NCBI GenBank assembly: GCA_030268105.1 | Contig: BSDZ01000041.1 | Location: 1-64,000, forward strand | Direction: 5' to 3' | Origin: Volvox africanus | Lineage: Eukaryota > Chlorophyta > Chlorophyceae > Chlamydomonadales > Volvocaceae | DNA: 64,000 nucleotides | Shown: positions 1 to 12,026 of the stretch, piece after piece | Numbering within the stretch: position 1 is the first letter of the stretch | Layout: every line of letters begins with the position of its first letter | Made by a program: the position numbers and the translations under genes | The notes under the pieces: model-generated | Seen by the model: only the letters and a program-made list of their open reading frames with translations | Database searches by the model: none | Told to the model about the DNA's origin: nothing

Positions 1-2518
1 ACGGATGTCGACTGAGAGCATCGGCATATTCAATTTACCCAGAAATATACTCCCAGGTGCAGTTGAACCTAGCTAGATATTCCATCCACCTAGCTTGACG
101 GCGGTTCAACGTCGAACGTTTTGCAAAAACGTTAGGGGCTTGTGGTCCGTCTTTAAAGTAAATGGCGTCCCTCGAGGTAACAGCGCCATTCCTTTAAAGC
201 ATGCAGCACTGCCAGAAGCTCCTGTTCCCCGGTGGGTGTAGCGAATCTCCGCACCAGAAAACTTCTTACTCGTGAGGCGATCGGTCCCGCCCTTCCTGTA
301 ACAATACAGCGCCGCTTCCAAATATTGAGGCATCAGACACTACCTCAACACGAAATGGCAACGAGTAATCAGGGAATGCTAGGGTGACATCTTCGGCAAC
401 GATTCGTTTGAGCTCTTCGAATGCCCGCTGGCATTGCGACGTCCACGACTCGAGCGAAACGAAAACGCCTTTGCGAGTTAAGTTAGTAAGCGGGGCCGCA
501 ATGATGGAATATTTTTCAATGAACTTTCGGAAATAATTGGTCAAGCCAAGGAACTTACGCAGCTCCGTGAGGTTCTGAGGCGCGGGCCAATCGCGAACCA
601 CGGCGACCTTCCGCGGGTCCATCTTCACACCGGTGGCCGACACAATGTGACCCAAATATTCCACCTGAGGCTGCGCCCAAAAGCATTTGGCGCGTTTAGC
701 AAACAATTGCTCCCGCCTCATAACGTCGAGCACGAGCCGCAGATGCTCCAAGTGCTCCTCGCGCGGTCTTAGAATATACCAAGATGTCATCCAGGTAGCA
801 AACAACGAACCTGTCGATAAACGGCCTAAACATTCGGTCCATAACCGCCTGAAACGTCGCAGGGGCATTAGTCAAACCAAACGATAGGACCGTATACTCA
901 AAGTGACCGAAGGCGTCCGAAAAGCGGTTTTCGGGATATCAGAGGCAGCGATGCGAATCTGATTGTAGCCCTGTTGTAAGTCAATTGAGGAAAATAAGCC
1001 GAGCCCTTCAGCTTATCCAACAGGTCGTCAACGCGTGGCAAAGGGTAGCGATTTTTCACCGTATTCGCATTTAAACCCCCGGTAATCAATGCACATGCGC
1101 AAGGTCCCATCCTTCTTACCGACAAACAAAATCGGTGCAGAATAACGGAGATGTGCTGGGGCGTATCATACCCTTCGCGAGTAAATCCGTCACCTGGCGC
1201 TTCACCTCGTCCAGCTCAATGGACTCAACCTGTACATTGGCCGGGTCGTAGGCTGCGCTCCAGGCATGAGAGGGATTGTGTGATCAACAGGACGCATAGG
1301 TGGTAGGCCAGGGATATCTTTAAGACGTCCTCATACTGCGACAGTAGGGCCTCAACCTCAGGATCCGCAGAAATCTGCGCGGTGGTGACACAACAGCTCA
1401 CCCGCGGCCTTAAAAGCAGTCCGTGGGCAGCCCTTCCGTAACAAACGGACGGCCTCCTTACGCCCGACTAGCTCTGGTTCGATTCGCAGCGGCCATTGCG
1501 GTCACAGCGAAATTAACCATAGGCACCGCCTCAGTTTCGCCCCTCCTTTGGTGTGACATGTTTCGAACGACAGGAAAGGTACCTTAATCGACAGAGTACC
1601 CTTGCACATATGCAGGGTTGCGGTCTCCATGTCGATGCGCGCGCGTACTGCCGTAATGTCGACGACCCCATTAGTACGGTGCAGTCTCTGCTAAGCCCTG
1701 CAGCACGTACGGCCGGGTCACAACACGCAAAGGGCCTAACGATAGGCTAAGGGTAATCCTGCCCACGATGGGATGCTTACCCCACGTCAGCAAGGGTAAC
1801 CTGTGGACAATCAGACGAACTCTGGGACAACCCCAGCGCATTCACCTCTGCGACAGAGATGAAGTCGTCGCTGGCACCGGTGTCAACAGTGCCTTCAGAG
1901 TACGGCCATTCAAACAGATCTGAACCACAGGGACAAACGGTTATCTACGAGCGACTGCCCAGCAGACGACGTCAGTGCACCTTAAGGCGGTCCGTACAAC
2001 GCACCCCCATCAGGAGCTTCGTACCAAACGTCAACCGAGTAGGATAGGTGTGGGCCACGGAGCCAATGTACCCTCCCGATCCACACCATTAAACAAACGG
2101 TGCCCGGCTCGAACCGGTGGACATGCCGCATACCCCTTAACGATGCCTCTGCTTGCGCCGACAGAAAGCGTGGAGTAAAACACATGCGGCAGTGCCTGGA
2201 TATTGACGCCTACATCTCCTGTACATGGGCCACTGTTCCGACATCTCACGCAGAGACGAGGGGATGAACAAAACCACGTGGTTGGACAGATCGATAGACG
2301 ACAGGGGACGGCGAGGTGTAAACACATTACACAACGGATCGAAGCAGAGAAGTCCCGTGCGTCCGTCAAGCGTGATGCGTCCGCGCAATGACTCGCTCGA
2401 TGTGTCCAAGTACACAAGGCAGCAATGCCTTAACGGCTGGCCGTAAGGATGACCACCGACCACGCGGTTAGTTCAGAAAACCCAGGTAGAGCCCCTCCGC
2501 AGGAACCCGGGCAAGCCC
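1..2518 (-). pseudogene. A1 pol remnant (protease, RT, RNase H)
   Basis: Pol of element A1, broken by frameshifts. The best-preserved piece (266-868) encodes the RT connection and start of RNase H, with the [11 protein letters not shown] motif and the VEVVSDAS motif that carries a catalytic Asp of RNase H. RT palm sequences ([19 protein letters not shown]) survive near 1000-1080. The protease region is near 1800-1900. Integrase lies beyond the window edge. Compared with the intact A copy at 28222-32283, single-base insertions and deletions occur throughout, for example near 25, 110 and 760, so no polyprotein can be read. Pol follows gag in the same frame after one TAG at 2519-2521. Confidence 0.85.
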
Positions 2519-3754
2519 CTATTTCGGCTGAGGTACAAACGGCGGCATTAGAGGGCAATCCTTCGTAGAATGGCTCTCCGCACACCGTAGACAAACGTTG
2601 GCCAATTTTCGACGCTCGAATTCGGAACGATTGCAATTCCATTTTGGCATAAATGTGTCGTCCGTACGAGTACGCTTCGCGTTGGGGTCGGAACGCTGTG
2701 CGGCTGCCGACGACGGCGCACCACCACGCTTCCTGTTCCTAGCTGGGTCCGAGCTCGGACCTGCTCCTCCTGTACCACGGACACCCGAGCTAGCGCCCCG
2801 CGCGCCTTGCGTTGCCCGTTGCTGCGTCGCGTCGCGGCAGTAGGCGTGGGGCGGGTCGCGCCGAGGTCCTGGTCGAGGGCTACAGCTTCCCCAAGCGGAT
2901 CCTGCACTTGCACGGCATTTGCACGAGGGGCAGACTTGACTTCTTCCTCGCCGGCAAGAAGTCGTATCTCCGCGCCCTTAGCAAATGTGACCAACGCGTC
3001 ATACGACTTGATCTGCGCTCCAACCAAGTCAGTGGCGCACCATTTAGCCAAAAGTTTCGTTAGGCCTCGCCTAAAACCAAAAGACACGCTCAGATTCGGT
3101 GAGGTCAGCAATGGGAGTCACAAGTGCTTCGAAGCGTGACTGGTACGCAGGTACATTTTCATCCCGACGCATGTGGTAGCTACCGGCTGCCAAACGTTAC
3201 GAGCTTCCACATCGCGTGCTTGAACCTCAGTAGCAAATCGTGCGAGCAAAGCGGCGACTAACTCGTCAAAAGTATAGCTGCCCCGGGCGTTGGTCCAATT
3301 GCGATACCAGTCCTTCGCTGCGCCCTCGAGGGTGTTACCAACGAAGAGACACCTGATACCGTCATTGTCGCCACCATGAACAGCTTGGAGGTACTTTTTA
3401 GCGTCACGCACGTACGCACGAGTTGCATCGGCTATGCTATGCCCTGGTGTCTTGTCGGTCAGCGAAATATTGAGCCTAGGAACGGGAATCGACAATCTCA
3501 TCACCTCAGGGATGTCATCATGCCCTCGAGCTTGAGGTAATGGCAGAAACCCTTGGTCCAGCAGTGTTGTCCATATTCGTGTTCACTGCTGAATGCGGCA
3601 CAATTAAGTGAGCAGGGGTCTGAAGGAAAAGGGGCTCTTGAGTGGCTCGCGCGCCAACAGTCTCAAGACCTCTATCCGGCGCTCTAGCAGCTACAACGAA
3701 ATCGGGTTGGCTAGCTAGGCTAGTGTGCGGCGTATCGTCGTGTTCCGCGGACAT
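2519..3754 (-). pseudogene. A1 gag remnant
   Basis: Gag of A1: N-terminal low-complexity part (3518-3754, starting MSAEHDDTPHTS), a capsid-like region (3118-3504 and 2548-3111) and a zinc knuckle near 2580-2620 that reads C-x2-C-x3-H-x4-C when the local frame is followed. Indels near 3195 and elsewhere split the frame into at least three pieces. At the site where the complete A element has an in-frame TAG (32701-32703), this copy has AAG (Lys). The gag stop is TAG at 2519-2521, directly followed by pol in the same frame. Confidence 0.85.
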
Positions 3755-4220
3755 GGAGCACGAAACGATACCCTAGTTTTGCGTAATAGAAGCCGACTTC
3801 TATCGCAAAGGCAAGAGTACAAAGCGATTCGGTGAGCCTACCGACAGTACTCTTGAGAAGATTCAGCAAACTCAGCAAGTAATTGCCCAGCTGAGTCCTG
3901 ATCTCCGTAGTTTGGGCAATGAGAGTCGCCAACTGGTCCGGACGAACGCCGGTCTCAGTCGCCGCGGCAAGCAATGCCGGTGCACTGAGATTACCTGCGA
4001 CTCAGAGCGTACACTTACACAACAAGTGCAGCAATCTAAACAAAAGCAATTAAACAATTACAAACCGGAAGCGGCGGCGTCCAAAACGGCGCGGCCTAAG
4101 TCTTCGGCAAAAGTATCTAGCGGTCCTCGTGGTTCGTCGCTGGAACTCGCCATAGAAAGAACCTACTTCCGATTAGACAAAGAAAGACAGTTAGGCAACG
4201 AACCTGTCTCGATACCAAAT
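3755..4220 (-). other. A1 5' leader with primer binding site
   Basis: Untranslated leader between LTR and gag. The primer binding site is at 4203-4217 (minus strand TGGTATCGAGACAGG), three bases from the LTR. It would pair with a tRNA whose 3' end is GTCTCGATACCA. An 84-codon open frame without an ATG spans 3720-3974; I do not regard it as a gene. Confidence 0.75.
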
Positions 4221-5044
4221 TGTTGTACCTCTCGTTCGCGTTTGCTCATGAGTATCTGCACGTCTGGAGACTATCGACACCGATGCGCGAGCACTTGCAA
4301 GTACAGCAAGGCAAGCGAGAGCAAACAGAGACAGCGGAAGACTTCAAGACGAAGAGAGATATAACTTACAGTCTTACGGGTCAGAATGATGCAATGGACG
4401 AAATCGCCGTCAGCCGCCGGAAGCAAGAATCATCACGCGGCGGTGATTAGCGAAGTTCAGGCTTAGCTCGGGCTAAGTAGAATAGTGTATAGAAATAGTG
4501 ATATAGAACACACGAGTGTTCTCCGGTATCGAATGTCTTGTCTAGCTTAGCCGTCCTCGCATCTGTTATACTCGCAGCATCGCAGTGCCGTACGATTCAC
4601 ATTAGGAGGCCGATCCTAGATGTGACAACCCTACTGCGCCTAGGCGATGTCTACGCATAACAACGTATAAGCCTTTCCGGCATTCGCATGATGCAAGGGT
4701 CCGGATAACGATATCCGGTTGCAGGGCATGCATCGCGACAAGTGCGGCGCTCTCAACGTGTGCTTTAATGAAGTAATATTATATCAGATAATATTACTTA
4801 TCGTTTTGTAGCACGAGCATAATGCGCACTTCAATGCTTCGGTTATTCATGCATGCTAGGCGGATTTGCCATGATGCGATGTCGCGATGGGTAATGACAA
4901 CATGCCAGATGCATATATAAATGTATGCGAATACATTTATATCATGCAGATTCATTCATATGTAATGCGTTCATCACAAAAGCACTTCGACTCATAGGAT
5001 CGCGTCGACCTACGCGTCGGCGGGAAATGAACCGTAGCACAACA
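4221..5044 (-). repeat. A1 5' LTR (824 bp)
   Basis: On the minus strand it begins TGTTGTGCTACGG and ends GAGAGGTACAACA. It contains the family's AT-rich palindromes: arms of 12 bp around 4772-4800 and 4914-4941. It differs slightly from the 817-bp LTRs of the complete A copy and closely resembles the LTR of element G (62437-63260), which is also 824 bp. Confidence 0.9.
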
Positions 5045-5733
5045 GAAGGACAAGGGGCTCTTGAGTGGCTCGCGTGCCAACAGTCTCAAGACCTCTATCC
5101 GGAGCTCTAGCAGCCACAACAAATTCGGGTTGGCTAGCTAAGCTAGTGAGCGGCGTATCGTCGCGTTCCGTAGACATGGAACACGAAGCAATACCCTAGG
5201 TTTGTGTAATAGAAGCCGACTTCTATCGCAAAGGCAAGAGTACAAAGCGATTTGGTGATCCTACCGAAAGTACTCTTGAGAAGATTCAGTAAACTCAGCA
5301 AGTACTTGCCCAGCTGAGTCCCTGATCTCCGTAGTTTGGGGTGATAAGAGTCGCCAACTGGTCCGGACGGAAGCCGGTCTCAGTCGTCACGGCAAGCAAT
5401 GCGGGAGCGCTGAAATTACCTGCGACTCAGAGCGTACACTTACAAAACAAGTGCAGCAATCCAGACAAAAGCAATAAAACAATTACAAACCGGAAGCAGC
5501 GGCGTCCAATACGGCGCGGCCTAGGTTTTCGGCGAAGGTATCTAGTGGTCCTTGTGGTTCGTCGCTGGAACTCGGCATAGAGAGAACCTACTTCCTATTC
5601 GACACAAAGAAACAAGTAGGCAACGAACCTGTCTCGATACCAATTTGTTGTACCCCCTCCTTCGTGTTTGCTCATAAGTATCTGCGTGTCTGAAGGCTTT
5701 CAACACCGATGCGCGAGCACTTGCAAGTACAGC
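5045..5733 (-). mobile_element. Family A fragment A0 (gag start, leader, LTR stub)
   Basis: Minus-strand 5' end of an older A element. It contains a gag N-terminus (5045-5177; begins MSTERDDTPLTS), a leader with primer binding site near 5630-5642, and 88 bp of LTR (5646-5733, beginning TGTTGTACC on the plus strand). The LTR breaks off at about 5733, where family B sequence starts. Its gag wording (ERDDTPLTS, QPEFV) is closer to element F than to A1, so it belongs to an older subfamily. Its gag is interrupted at 5045 by insertion of A1. Confidence 0.8.
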
Positions 5734-8700
5734 GTACGATGAATGCGTAGGTCAGATGGGAGTTGTAACTCTACAGCCACAGACCCTGCCATGCGTACGA
5801 CAGGGTAAGGCCCCACAAAGCGCGGTAATAACTTGTAAGACCCATCAGCTAGGGAACGAAGGTTTTTTGTGCTCACATAACCAGCTGGCCCTTAGTGAAC
5901 GTGACGTCCTTTTGGACTTGTTATAATAGTCCATAGCCCGTTGCTGTGCAGCTTCCAGGCAAGCTTTAGCGTCAGTTAGACGGGACACGAAAGACTTAGC
6001 AAACGTTTTTGCAGCTGGAACATTTACGTCCAACTCCCGCCAAACAGGCAAAGCAGGGTTAAAACCGTAATTCAGGAAAAACGGACTATTACCAACGGAC
6101 CGGTTAGTAGCATTATTAATGGCAAACTCAGCAGCGGCTAGGTAGGTATCCCATGCAGTAGGGGTGCGTCCTGCAAAGTTACGGAGCATATCACCCAGGA
6201 CACGGTTAACACGCTCTGTTTGCCCATCAGATTGGGGGTGGTAGGCGGTGGACAGGTTCACCCCGCATTCCTACCAGAGTCCCCAGGGCGCCCCAAAACT
6301 TACTTGCAAATTGAGTGCCGCGGTCAGATACCACGGACTTGGGGACCCCATGCAAACGTACCACATTGTCGAAAAATAGACGGGCCGTTTGCTCAGCTGT
6401 GCAGGATGATGTCGTGGGGGCCAGGTGGACCATCTTGGTGAAACGGTCGACCAGGACCAGCACGGCATCGTATCCTCCCTCAGTTTTGGGCAGCACAACA
6501 ATAAAGTCCATAGAGACGCTTTCCCACGGAGCGTCAGGAATAGGAAGAGGTTGGAGATGCCCATGTGATTTACCAGACTGGGCCTTGTTGCGCTGGCACA
6601 GGTCGCAACAGAGGACATAATTTTCGGTGTCCTTAGCCATGCGGGGCCACCAGAATTGACGCCGCAAAAGCTCTAGTAACCGCGTGCAGCCAGGATGCCC
6701 AGCAAGAGGGCCGTCATGAAAACGTGAGAGAAGTTCACGACGTAATGAATCATCGTTAGGTACGACAATCTGACGGTGGGATCCTGCCATGCTCCTGTAT
6801 TAAGTGCCCCGTGTTGTTGTGAATTGTGAACCACGGGTTGGCTGCATAAGCCTGTTTCAAGCGCTTGGTAAAATCGGAGGGCACTAAGTTAGGTTTTGCC
6901 TGAGACCTACTACGTGTGCTTACCGCCAGAATGGCTGCATGCAGTGAGGGGTGCCTACTGAGAGCATCAGCTATGTTAAGTAAGCCGCTCAGGTACTCCC
7001 AATCAAAATTAAACCGTGCCAGGTATTCCATCCAGTGGGCCTGGCGTTGGTTAAGGGAGGGCACACCTTGCAGAAACGTAAGGGGTTTGTGATCAGTCTT
7101 GAGGGCAAAAGGCCGGCCCTCAAGGTAACATCGCCATTCCTTCAAGGCATGTAGGACCGCCAGAAATTCCTGTTCCCCTGTAGTATAACGGGTTTCAGCC
7201 CCCGAAAACTTCTTACTCGTGTATGCAATGGGGCGTCCCTGCTGTAACAGAACTGCCCCCGTCCCATGTATAGATGCATCAGTTATGACCTCTACACGGA
7301 ACGGCAATGAGTAGTCAGGGAAGTGCAGGATAATATCATCAGAGATAGCACGCTTCAAAACATCAAAAGCTTCTTGGCATGCGGGGGTCCAGGCCTCAGG
7401 TGAAGAGAAGGCTCCCTTACGTGTGAGGTTTGTTAGCGGTGCAGCAATGACTGAGTAGCGCTCTATGAACTTACGAAAGTAGTTGGTCAGGCCCAAAAAC
7501 TTACGCAGTTCCTGAAGGTTGGAGGGCACTGGCCAATCCCGAACAACAGCAGTTTTCCGGGGGTCCATCCGTATGCCACCCTGAGACACTATATGCCCCA
7601 GATACTCCACCTGTGGTTGTGCCCAGTGGCACTTAGAACGCTTAGCATACAGCTGCTCACGCCGCAGAACCTCAAAGACCAGGACGGCTTGGAACGTTGC
7701 AGGGGCGTTCGTCAGTCCGAACTAAGGACGGTATATTCAAAGTGGCCAAACGGCGTACGGAAAGCCGTTTTAGGGATGTCAGATTCTGCTATACGAATCT
7801 GATTATACCCCTGCTGGAGGTCAATAGAGCTAAAGAATGCAGAATCTTTCAGCTTATCCAGCAGATCATCGACACGTGGGAGGGGGTTACGGTTCTTAAC
7901 CGTTGCAGCATTTAACCCCCTATAATCAATGCACATTCTCAGAGTCCCATCCTTCTTTCCCACAAACAGAATAGGGGCGGAGTATGGGGATGTGCTTGGC
8001 CGTATCATACCTTTTTTCAGCAGCTCAGTAACCTGTCGTTTGACCTTGTCCAGCTCCAAGGGGCTTGGCCGATACATGGGGGGGAAACGGGTACTGCGCC
8101 AGGCACCAAAGGTATGGTGTGATCCACAGGCCGCATTGGAGGCTTACCTGGAATATATATCTGCATATTCCTGTAACAGGGCCTCAAGCTCAGGGTCAGT
8201 GGCATCAGCTGGGATAGAAGTTGCATTCAGGTGCAACTTGGGCCGTACTAGTAAAGCATGAGCCCCCTTGCGAATCATGCGAACTGCTGCTTTTCTGCCA
8301 ACAACTTCAGGTTCAGTGTGCTGACAGAAATCAGTCCTTGCATAATTAAAGCAAGTCGCAGGTGTCATCTGATCTGGTGGCTGTCCGGCAGTAGTAAAGG
8401 GTACCTTGCAAACTAAAGTCCCCTTGCGCAGGCGCAAAGACTTAGACTCATAGTCAAGGACAGCCCCATACTGTGCTAGGGTGGAAGAACCCAAGATATA
8501 CGTGGCAGCATCAGTTAGCTCAGGCAACACGTATGGGCGGACATTGAACCTTAAAGGACCTGCAGATAGACGAAGATTAACCTGCCCCAAGATAGCCTGC
8601 TTACCCCCATCAGCAAGGGTAACTTCTGACCAGGAGCATGGGCTAGGTTTCAGGCCAAGCTGCGTAACCACTGATGCCGAAATGAAATCATCACTGGCTC

Positions 8701-9349
8701 CAGAGTCGGCTAGGGCGGTGAACGTACGACCTGCCGTACTTACGGTGATCAGAGGTACGCCAGCACCTATCAGGGCAGCAGCTTTAGCCAAGCAGAGAAC
8801 TGAAATACAGGGTTCAGTCTCAGGCAAGCCCTCCTGAACCGATTTAGGAGCAGCAAACCAGACGTCAACAAAGTATGGGCTTCCAGGGAGCTGAACGACC
8901 TCACCTGCCATATCAAGGCTATGAAAAAGAGCCGTCTCTGGGTTAAACCTTAAGACCCGTTGCATTCCCGACAGAAAAGAAGGGTTGCGTCGGGACACAT
9001 ACTCAGGCAGCAAGATGCACGCTGAGGTATCAGGGTGTTGACGTTTGCATGCCCTAAAGTGAGCTAATTGCTTCTGTAGCTCGCAGAGTGAAGAGGGAGT
9101 GAACAAGATAGTATGCCCACCCAAGTTAGCGGAGGATAGGGGGCGACCTTGAGGCTCAAACAGATTACAAAAGCCATCAAAGCCGGCACGGATAGTTCGT
9201 GCATCAAAAGAAAAACGTCTCCCTATCACCTGCTCCACTTGGTTTAAAACAGAGGGCAAAAGAGCCCGTACTGCACGGCACTTTGCTACCATCTGGCCCA
9301 CAACAAAGACCCCAGGTGGTGATCCCTCTATACCAGCCTGGGCAAGTTC
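5734..9349 (-). pseudogene. B1 pol remnant (protease, RT without active site, RNase H, integrase)
   Basis: Same frame as gag, after TAG 9350-9352. Protease has the LADSGASDD motif (about 8685-8720). RT palm is present, but compared with B4 exactly 105 bp (35 codons) are missing at about 7682, removing the YLDD catalytic motif in frame. RNase H and integrase HHCC follow (6756-7610). An extra C near 6264 shifts the integrase frame, and a missing A near 7722 shifts the RT frame. One base is also missing at the protease-RT boundary (run of seven G near 8080), a change shared with B2. The protease C-terminal part has a small replacement near 8152. Non-functional. Confidence 0.88.
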
Positions 9350-10730
9350 CTAGTGGTCCTTACCCTTATTTTTCTCCGCCCCCAGCATTGGGCAGGAGTC
9401 GACCCTATGTTGGTCGGAACCGCAACGGAGGCACATCCCATGTTGTTTACGAAAATGGAACTCCCGTCTAGTACATTTGAATGTGGTTAGATACTCCGCC
9501 AGGTTCTGCTTAGGCCCCTTCTTCTGCACGTGGCCCCCTTTTGGGGCCAAGTGCCTCCCCTGCTGTCCGCCGCCCCTCTTAGACTTACCGGCGCCCTTAA
9601 CCTGCCGCGGCTGATCCTCGTGCCCGGTGATGCCTGGACGAACGGATGCAGCCCGCGGTTTTTTGGTCGGGGGCGCCGGGGTCTCCTCGTCAGGGTCGTC
9701 GCAGGCCCTGTCCTGTACCGACAGCATGTTCATTTTGGGACGGGCCAGTTTGTCAGATTCCCGTCGGGCCACTAACCTAAGTTCAGCTCCCAGGGAGAAC
9801 TGAACCAAGTCTGTATATGTCTTAAAGGTTTTACCCGACAGGTCAGTTGCACAGTCCCCACTAAGGTCGGATGACAGGCCCTGCTGAAACCAAAACACAC
9901 GCTCACTATCAGACAGGTCCGCAATGGGCGTGACAAGAGCCTCAAAGCGGCTCTGATAGGAAAGAGACAGTTTCTCCAGGGCGCATGCGGTATTTGCCAG
10001 CATTTAATTTCAGGCGTGCCTCAGTGTCACGTGACTGGACCTGGGGTGAAAAACGGACAAGCAGTGCTTCTAGCAGTTCCTCAGATGTATAGGAATCCCT
10101 TGCGTTAGTCCATTGATCGTGCCATAATCTTGCCGCGCCTTCAAAGGCAGTGGCCAAGAAAAGACGGCGCGTAGAGTCCTGTTGACCCCCACGGGCTGTG
10201 GCAAAGGAGTTCCTAAAATTACGGACAAAGGCCCGTGTTAGAGGCGCAGCAACTCGTCCTAAATCAGAAAGCTTAACATCCATAGGGATATTCAGCTTAG
10301 GCACTGCGATCGCTATTTTTATCACCTCGTCCTCATGTCCAGTATGAGGAGGCCCAGGTGGCCTGGAAGAGGTGCCCGCAACAGCAGCACAAGTTGTTGC
10401 GGCAGCAGCGGGAGCCATCCCAGGAATATCCACGGCACCAGGTGTCAAATGGTTTGACACTACAGCAGGGCCATGAACATAAAAAGGGGATGGGGCATAA
10501 ATAGGTGATGTAGGTGCCTCAGGGGATGCTGTGCCGCCTTGCCTGGGAATAGGTGAAGGCTGGTTCAGAAGGTCGATACCACCTGCCACAGCAGCATTTG
10601 GTGGCTGTGTCAACCTAGAGAGCCATTCCCACCTATTCACTTGGCTAGCATTAGCAGCAATCCGGCCAACAAACTGAAAGGTGTTGGCAGCAAGAGCCGA
10701 GACAGCATTCGCTAAGTTCGAGGCTTGCAT
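9350..10730 (-). pseudogene. B1 gag, frameshifted
   Basis: Starts at the ATG at 10728-10730 (MQASNLANAV). A proline-rich stretch and a capsid-like region (LWHDQWTNARDSYTSEELL) follow, ending in a zinc knuckle C-x2-C-x4-H-x4-C near 9400-9440 and a TAG stop at 9350-9352. One extra base near 9960 shifts the frame in the middle of the capsid region. The same extra base occurs in B2, H and H' but not in B4. No other stop is seen in the first half of B1 gag. The expected product would bind RNA and form the particle shell. Confidence 0.85.
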
Positions 10731-11535
10731 ATTGTATGCCTGAAAGCCTAACAGATCGAACTGCAAGTGACTGTTCTGGCGAAAGGCAAAGCAAAGGCAA
10801 GGACCAGGGCCTACCCAACGCTTGGATGCCTTCGATGAACTTCAAAAATTTTGAAGTCCGCGCGTGAAGTTGATTTGCGATGGATCGGAGTGACTGGGCA
10901 GAAGTGCCGCTCCGACGGGTCTGAGGTGTTGACACTGCAGAAGCACTCACGGCGGTTGGAACAAACACAATACCTTTCAAGTAATAGAGATATATATGTA
11001 TTAGTGAAAGCCGAAGTGAATTCACGAAGTCGACTCCTTGTTGGATTCGATGCGAAGGTACTATCGAACCCGCAACTACAGGGATTCCTCAGCAAAACTG
11101 CAATACAAGTTCTAGATAGAAAGCAGTGTTGCAGGAAGATATTACCTAACAGAGAAGGCAGAATTGTCTAGGTCGCGAGCCACGTTGACCGCGACTAACT
11201 TAGAGATTGACTTTAACAGAAAGCACAGCCGAACTCACAGAGAGCAGGTTCTAAGTGTCACTAGACTAATTTCGTGAATATTACAGACCGGTGGTAGCCG
11301 CAGCGAAAATGGCGGCGCTCAGCTCCTCAGGCAATGTCTCCATGTCCAGAGGGATGTCGGCAGGAGGGAGATCGTGGTCAATGTCCATTTATAAAAGGGC
11401 AGCTTGAGTGGCTTGAGCGCGTTGCGCGGTTAGAGTGGCTTGAGCAGTTACCACAGAAAGACTTGAGAAGGCTTGAACGATTTCAGCGGAAGACTTGACG
11501 AGACGTCCCAGGGAGGAACGGTCTCGATACCAGCT
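10731..11535 (-). other. B1 5' leader with primer binding site
   Basis: About 0.8 kb untranslated leader. The primer binding site is at 11520-11532 (minus strand TGGTATCGAGACC), three bases from the LTR. A 9-bp palindrome (ACTTCAAAA...) lies near 10838-10856. Open frames in this stretch are short and unconvincing. Confidence 0.7.
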
Positions 11536-11957
11536 TGTTGTATATGGTACCCACGAAGGGTGGTATCAAAAGATACCGGTTGTTGTGCCAGAGCCCGATT
11601 AAGTAGAGCCGCCGACTAGGTCGTACTTGAGAGACCATAAGGCCTCGAACCGGGCGTGACCTTCAGAAGTCACCACTACAACCGGAGATTCAGTGAACCA
11701 GGAACCAGATGTTCCACCATTTACCATTCAGGCGGTAAATGGCCCATTCCATACAGGTTATGGAGTAACCGACAGGTTCGGATGTTTCAGGAAATCGGTT
11801 AGTATTGGTCATCGACAGCCGAGACCAAATCCACAAATCGAATGCCAGATGGGAACATGAAACAGTTAATCTGATAATAAAATATATTATATCATAAAAT
11901 AATAAACAGATAATTATTATACTTAATGAATTACCAAAATGCATTAAGGATACAACA
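11536..11957 (-). repeat. Family B LTR shared by B1 and B2 (422 bp)
   Basis: Minus strand begins TGTTGTATCC and ends ATATACAACA. On its left is the B1 primer binding site; on its right is the B2 polypurine tract (11958-11973). It is therefore at once the 5' LTR of B1 and the 3' LTR of B2, and no target duplication separates the two elements. It reads as identical to the LTR at 18283-18704. Confidence 0.92.
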
Positions 11958-12026
11958 ATTGTTCCCCCTCTAGATGCAGCGTCCCGATGCATGAAACGAG
12001 AGCAGACAGGTTGAGGTAGGACAGCG

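Larger units (their letters stand above)
1..5044 (-). mobile_element. Family A LTR retrotransposon A1 (partial, degraded)
   Basis: Ty3/gypsy-type element on the minus strand. Its 5' LTR is at 4221-5044 and its internal part runs from 4220 down to base 1; the 3' end lies outside the window. Base 1 corresponds to base 29766 of the complete A element, and both internal stretches to the LTR are 4,220 bp, so it is the same family with small compensating indels. The base after the LTR resumes inside the gag of another A copy (A0), so A1 is nested in A0. GAAGG at 5045-5049 is the likely target duplication, but the partner is off the window. Many single-base indels break gag and pol, so it is non-autonomous. 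Confidence 0.9.
5734..11957 (-). mobile_element. Family B LTR retrotransposon B1 (3' end lost)
   Basis: Minus-strand Ty3/gypsy chromovirus-like element. Internal region 5734-11535, 5' LTR 11536-11957 (shared with B2). The 3' LTR and the C-terminal chromodomain are missing because the sequence jumps to an A-type LTR stub at about 5733. From the gag stop to the LTR its length equals that of B2 exactly (2,186 bp), and gag and protease are almost identical to B2. B1 and B2 also share a one-base deletion between protease and RT. B1-specific damage: loss of the RT active site, and frameshifts near 6264 and 7722. Confidence 0.9.
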
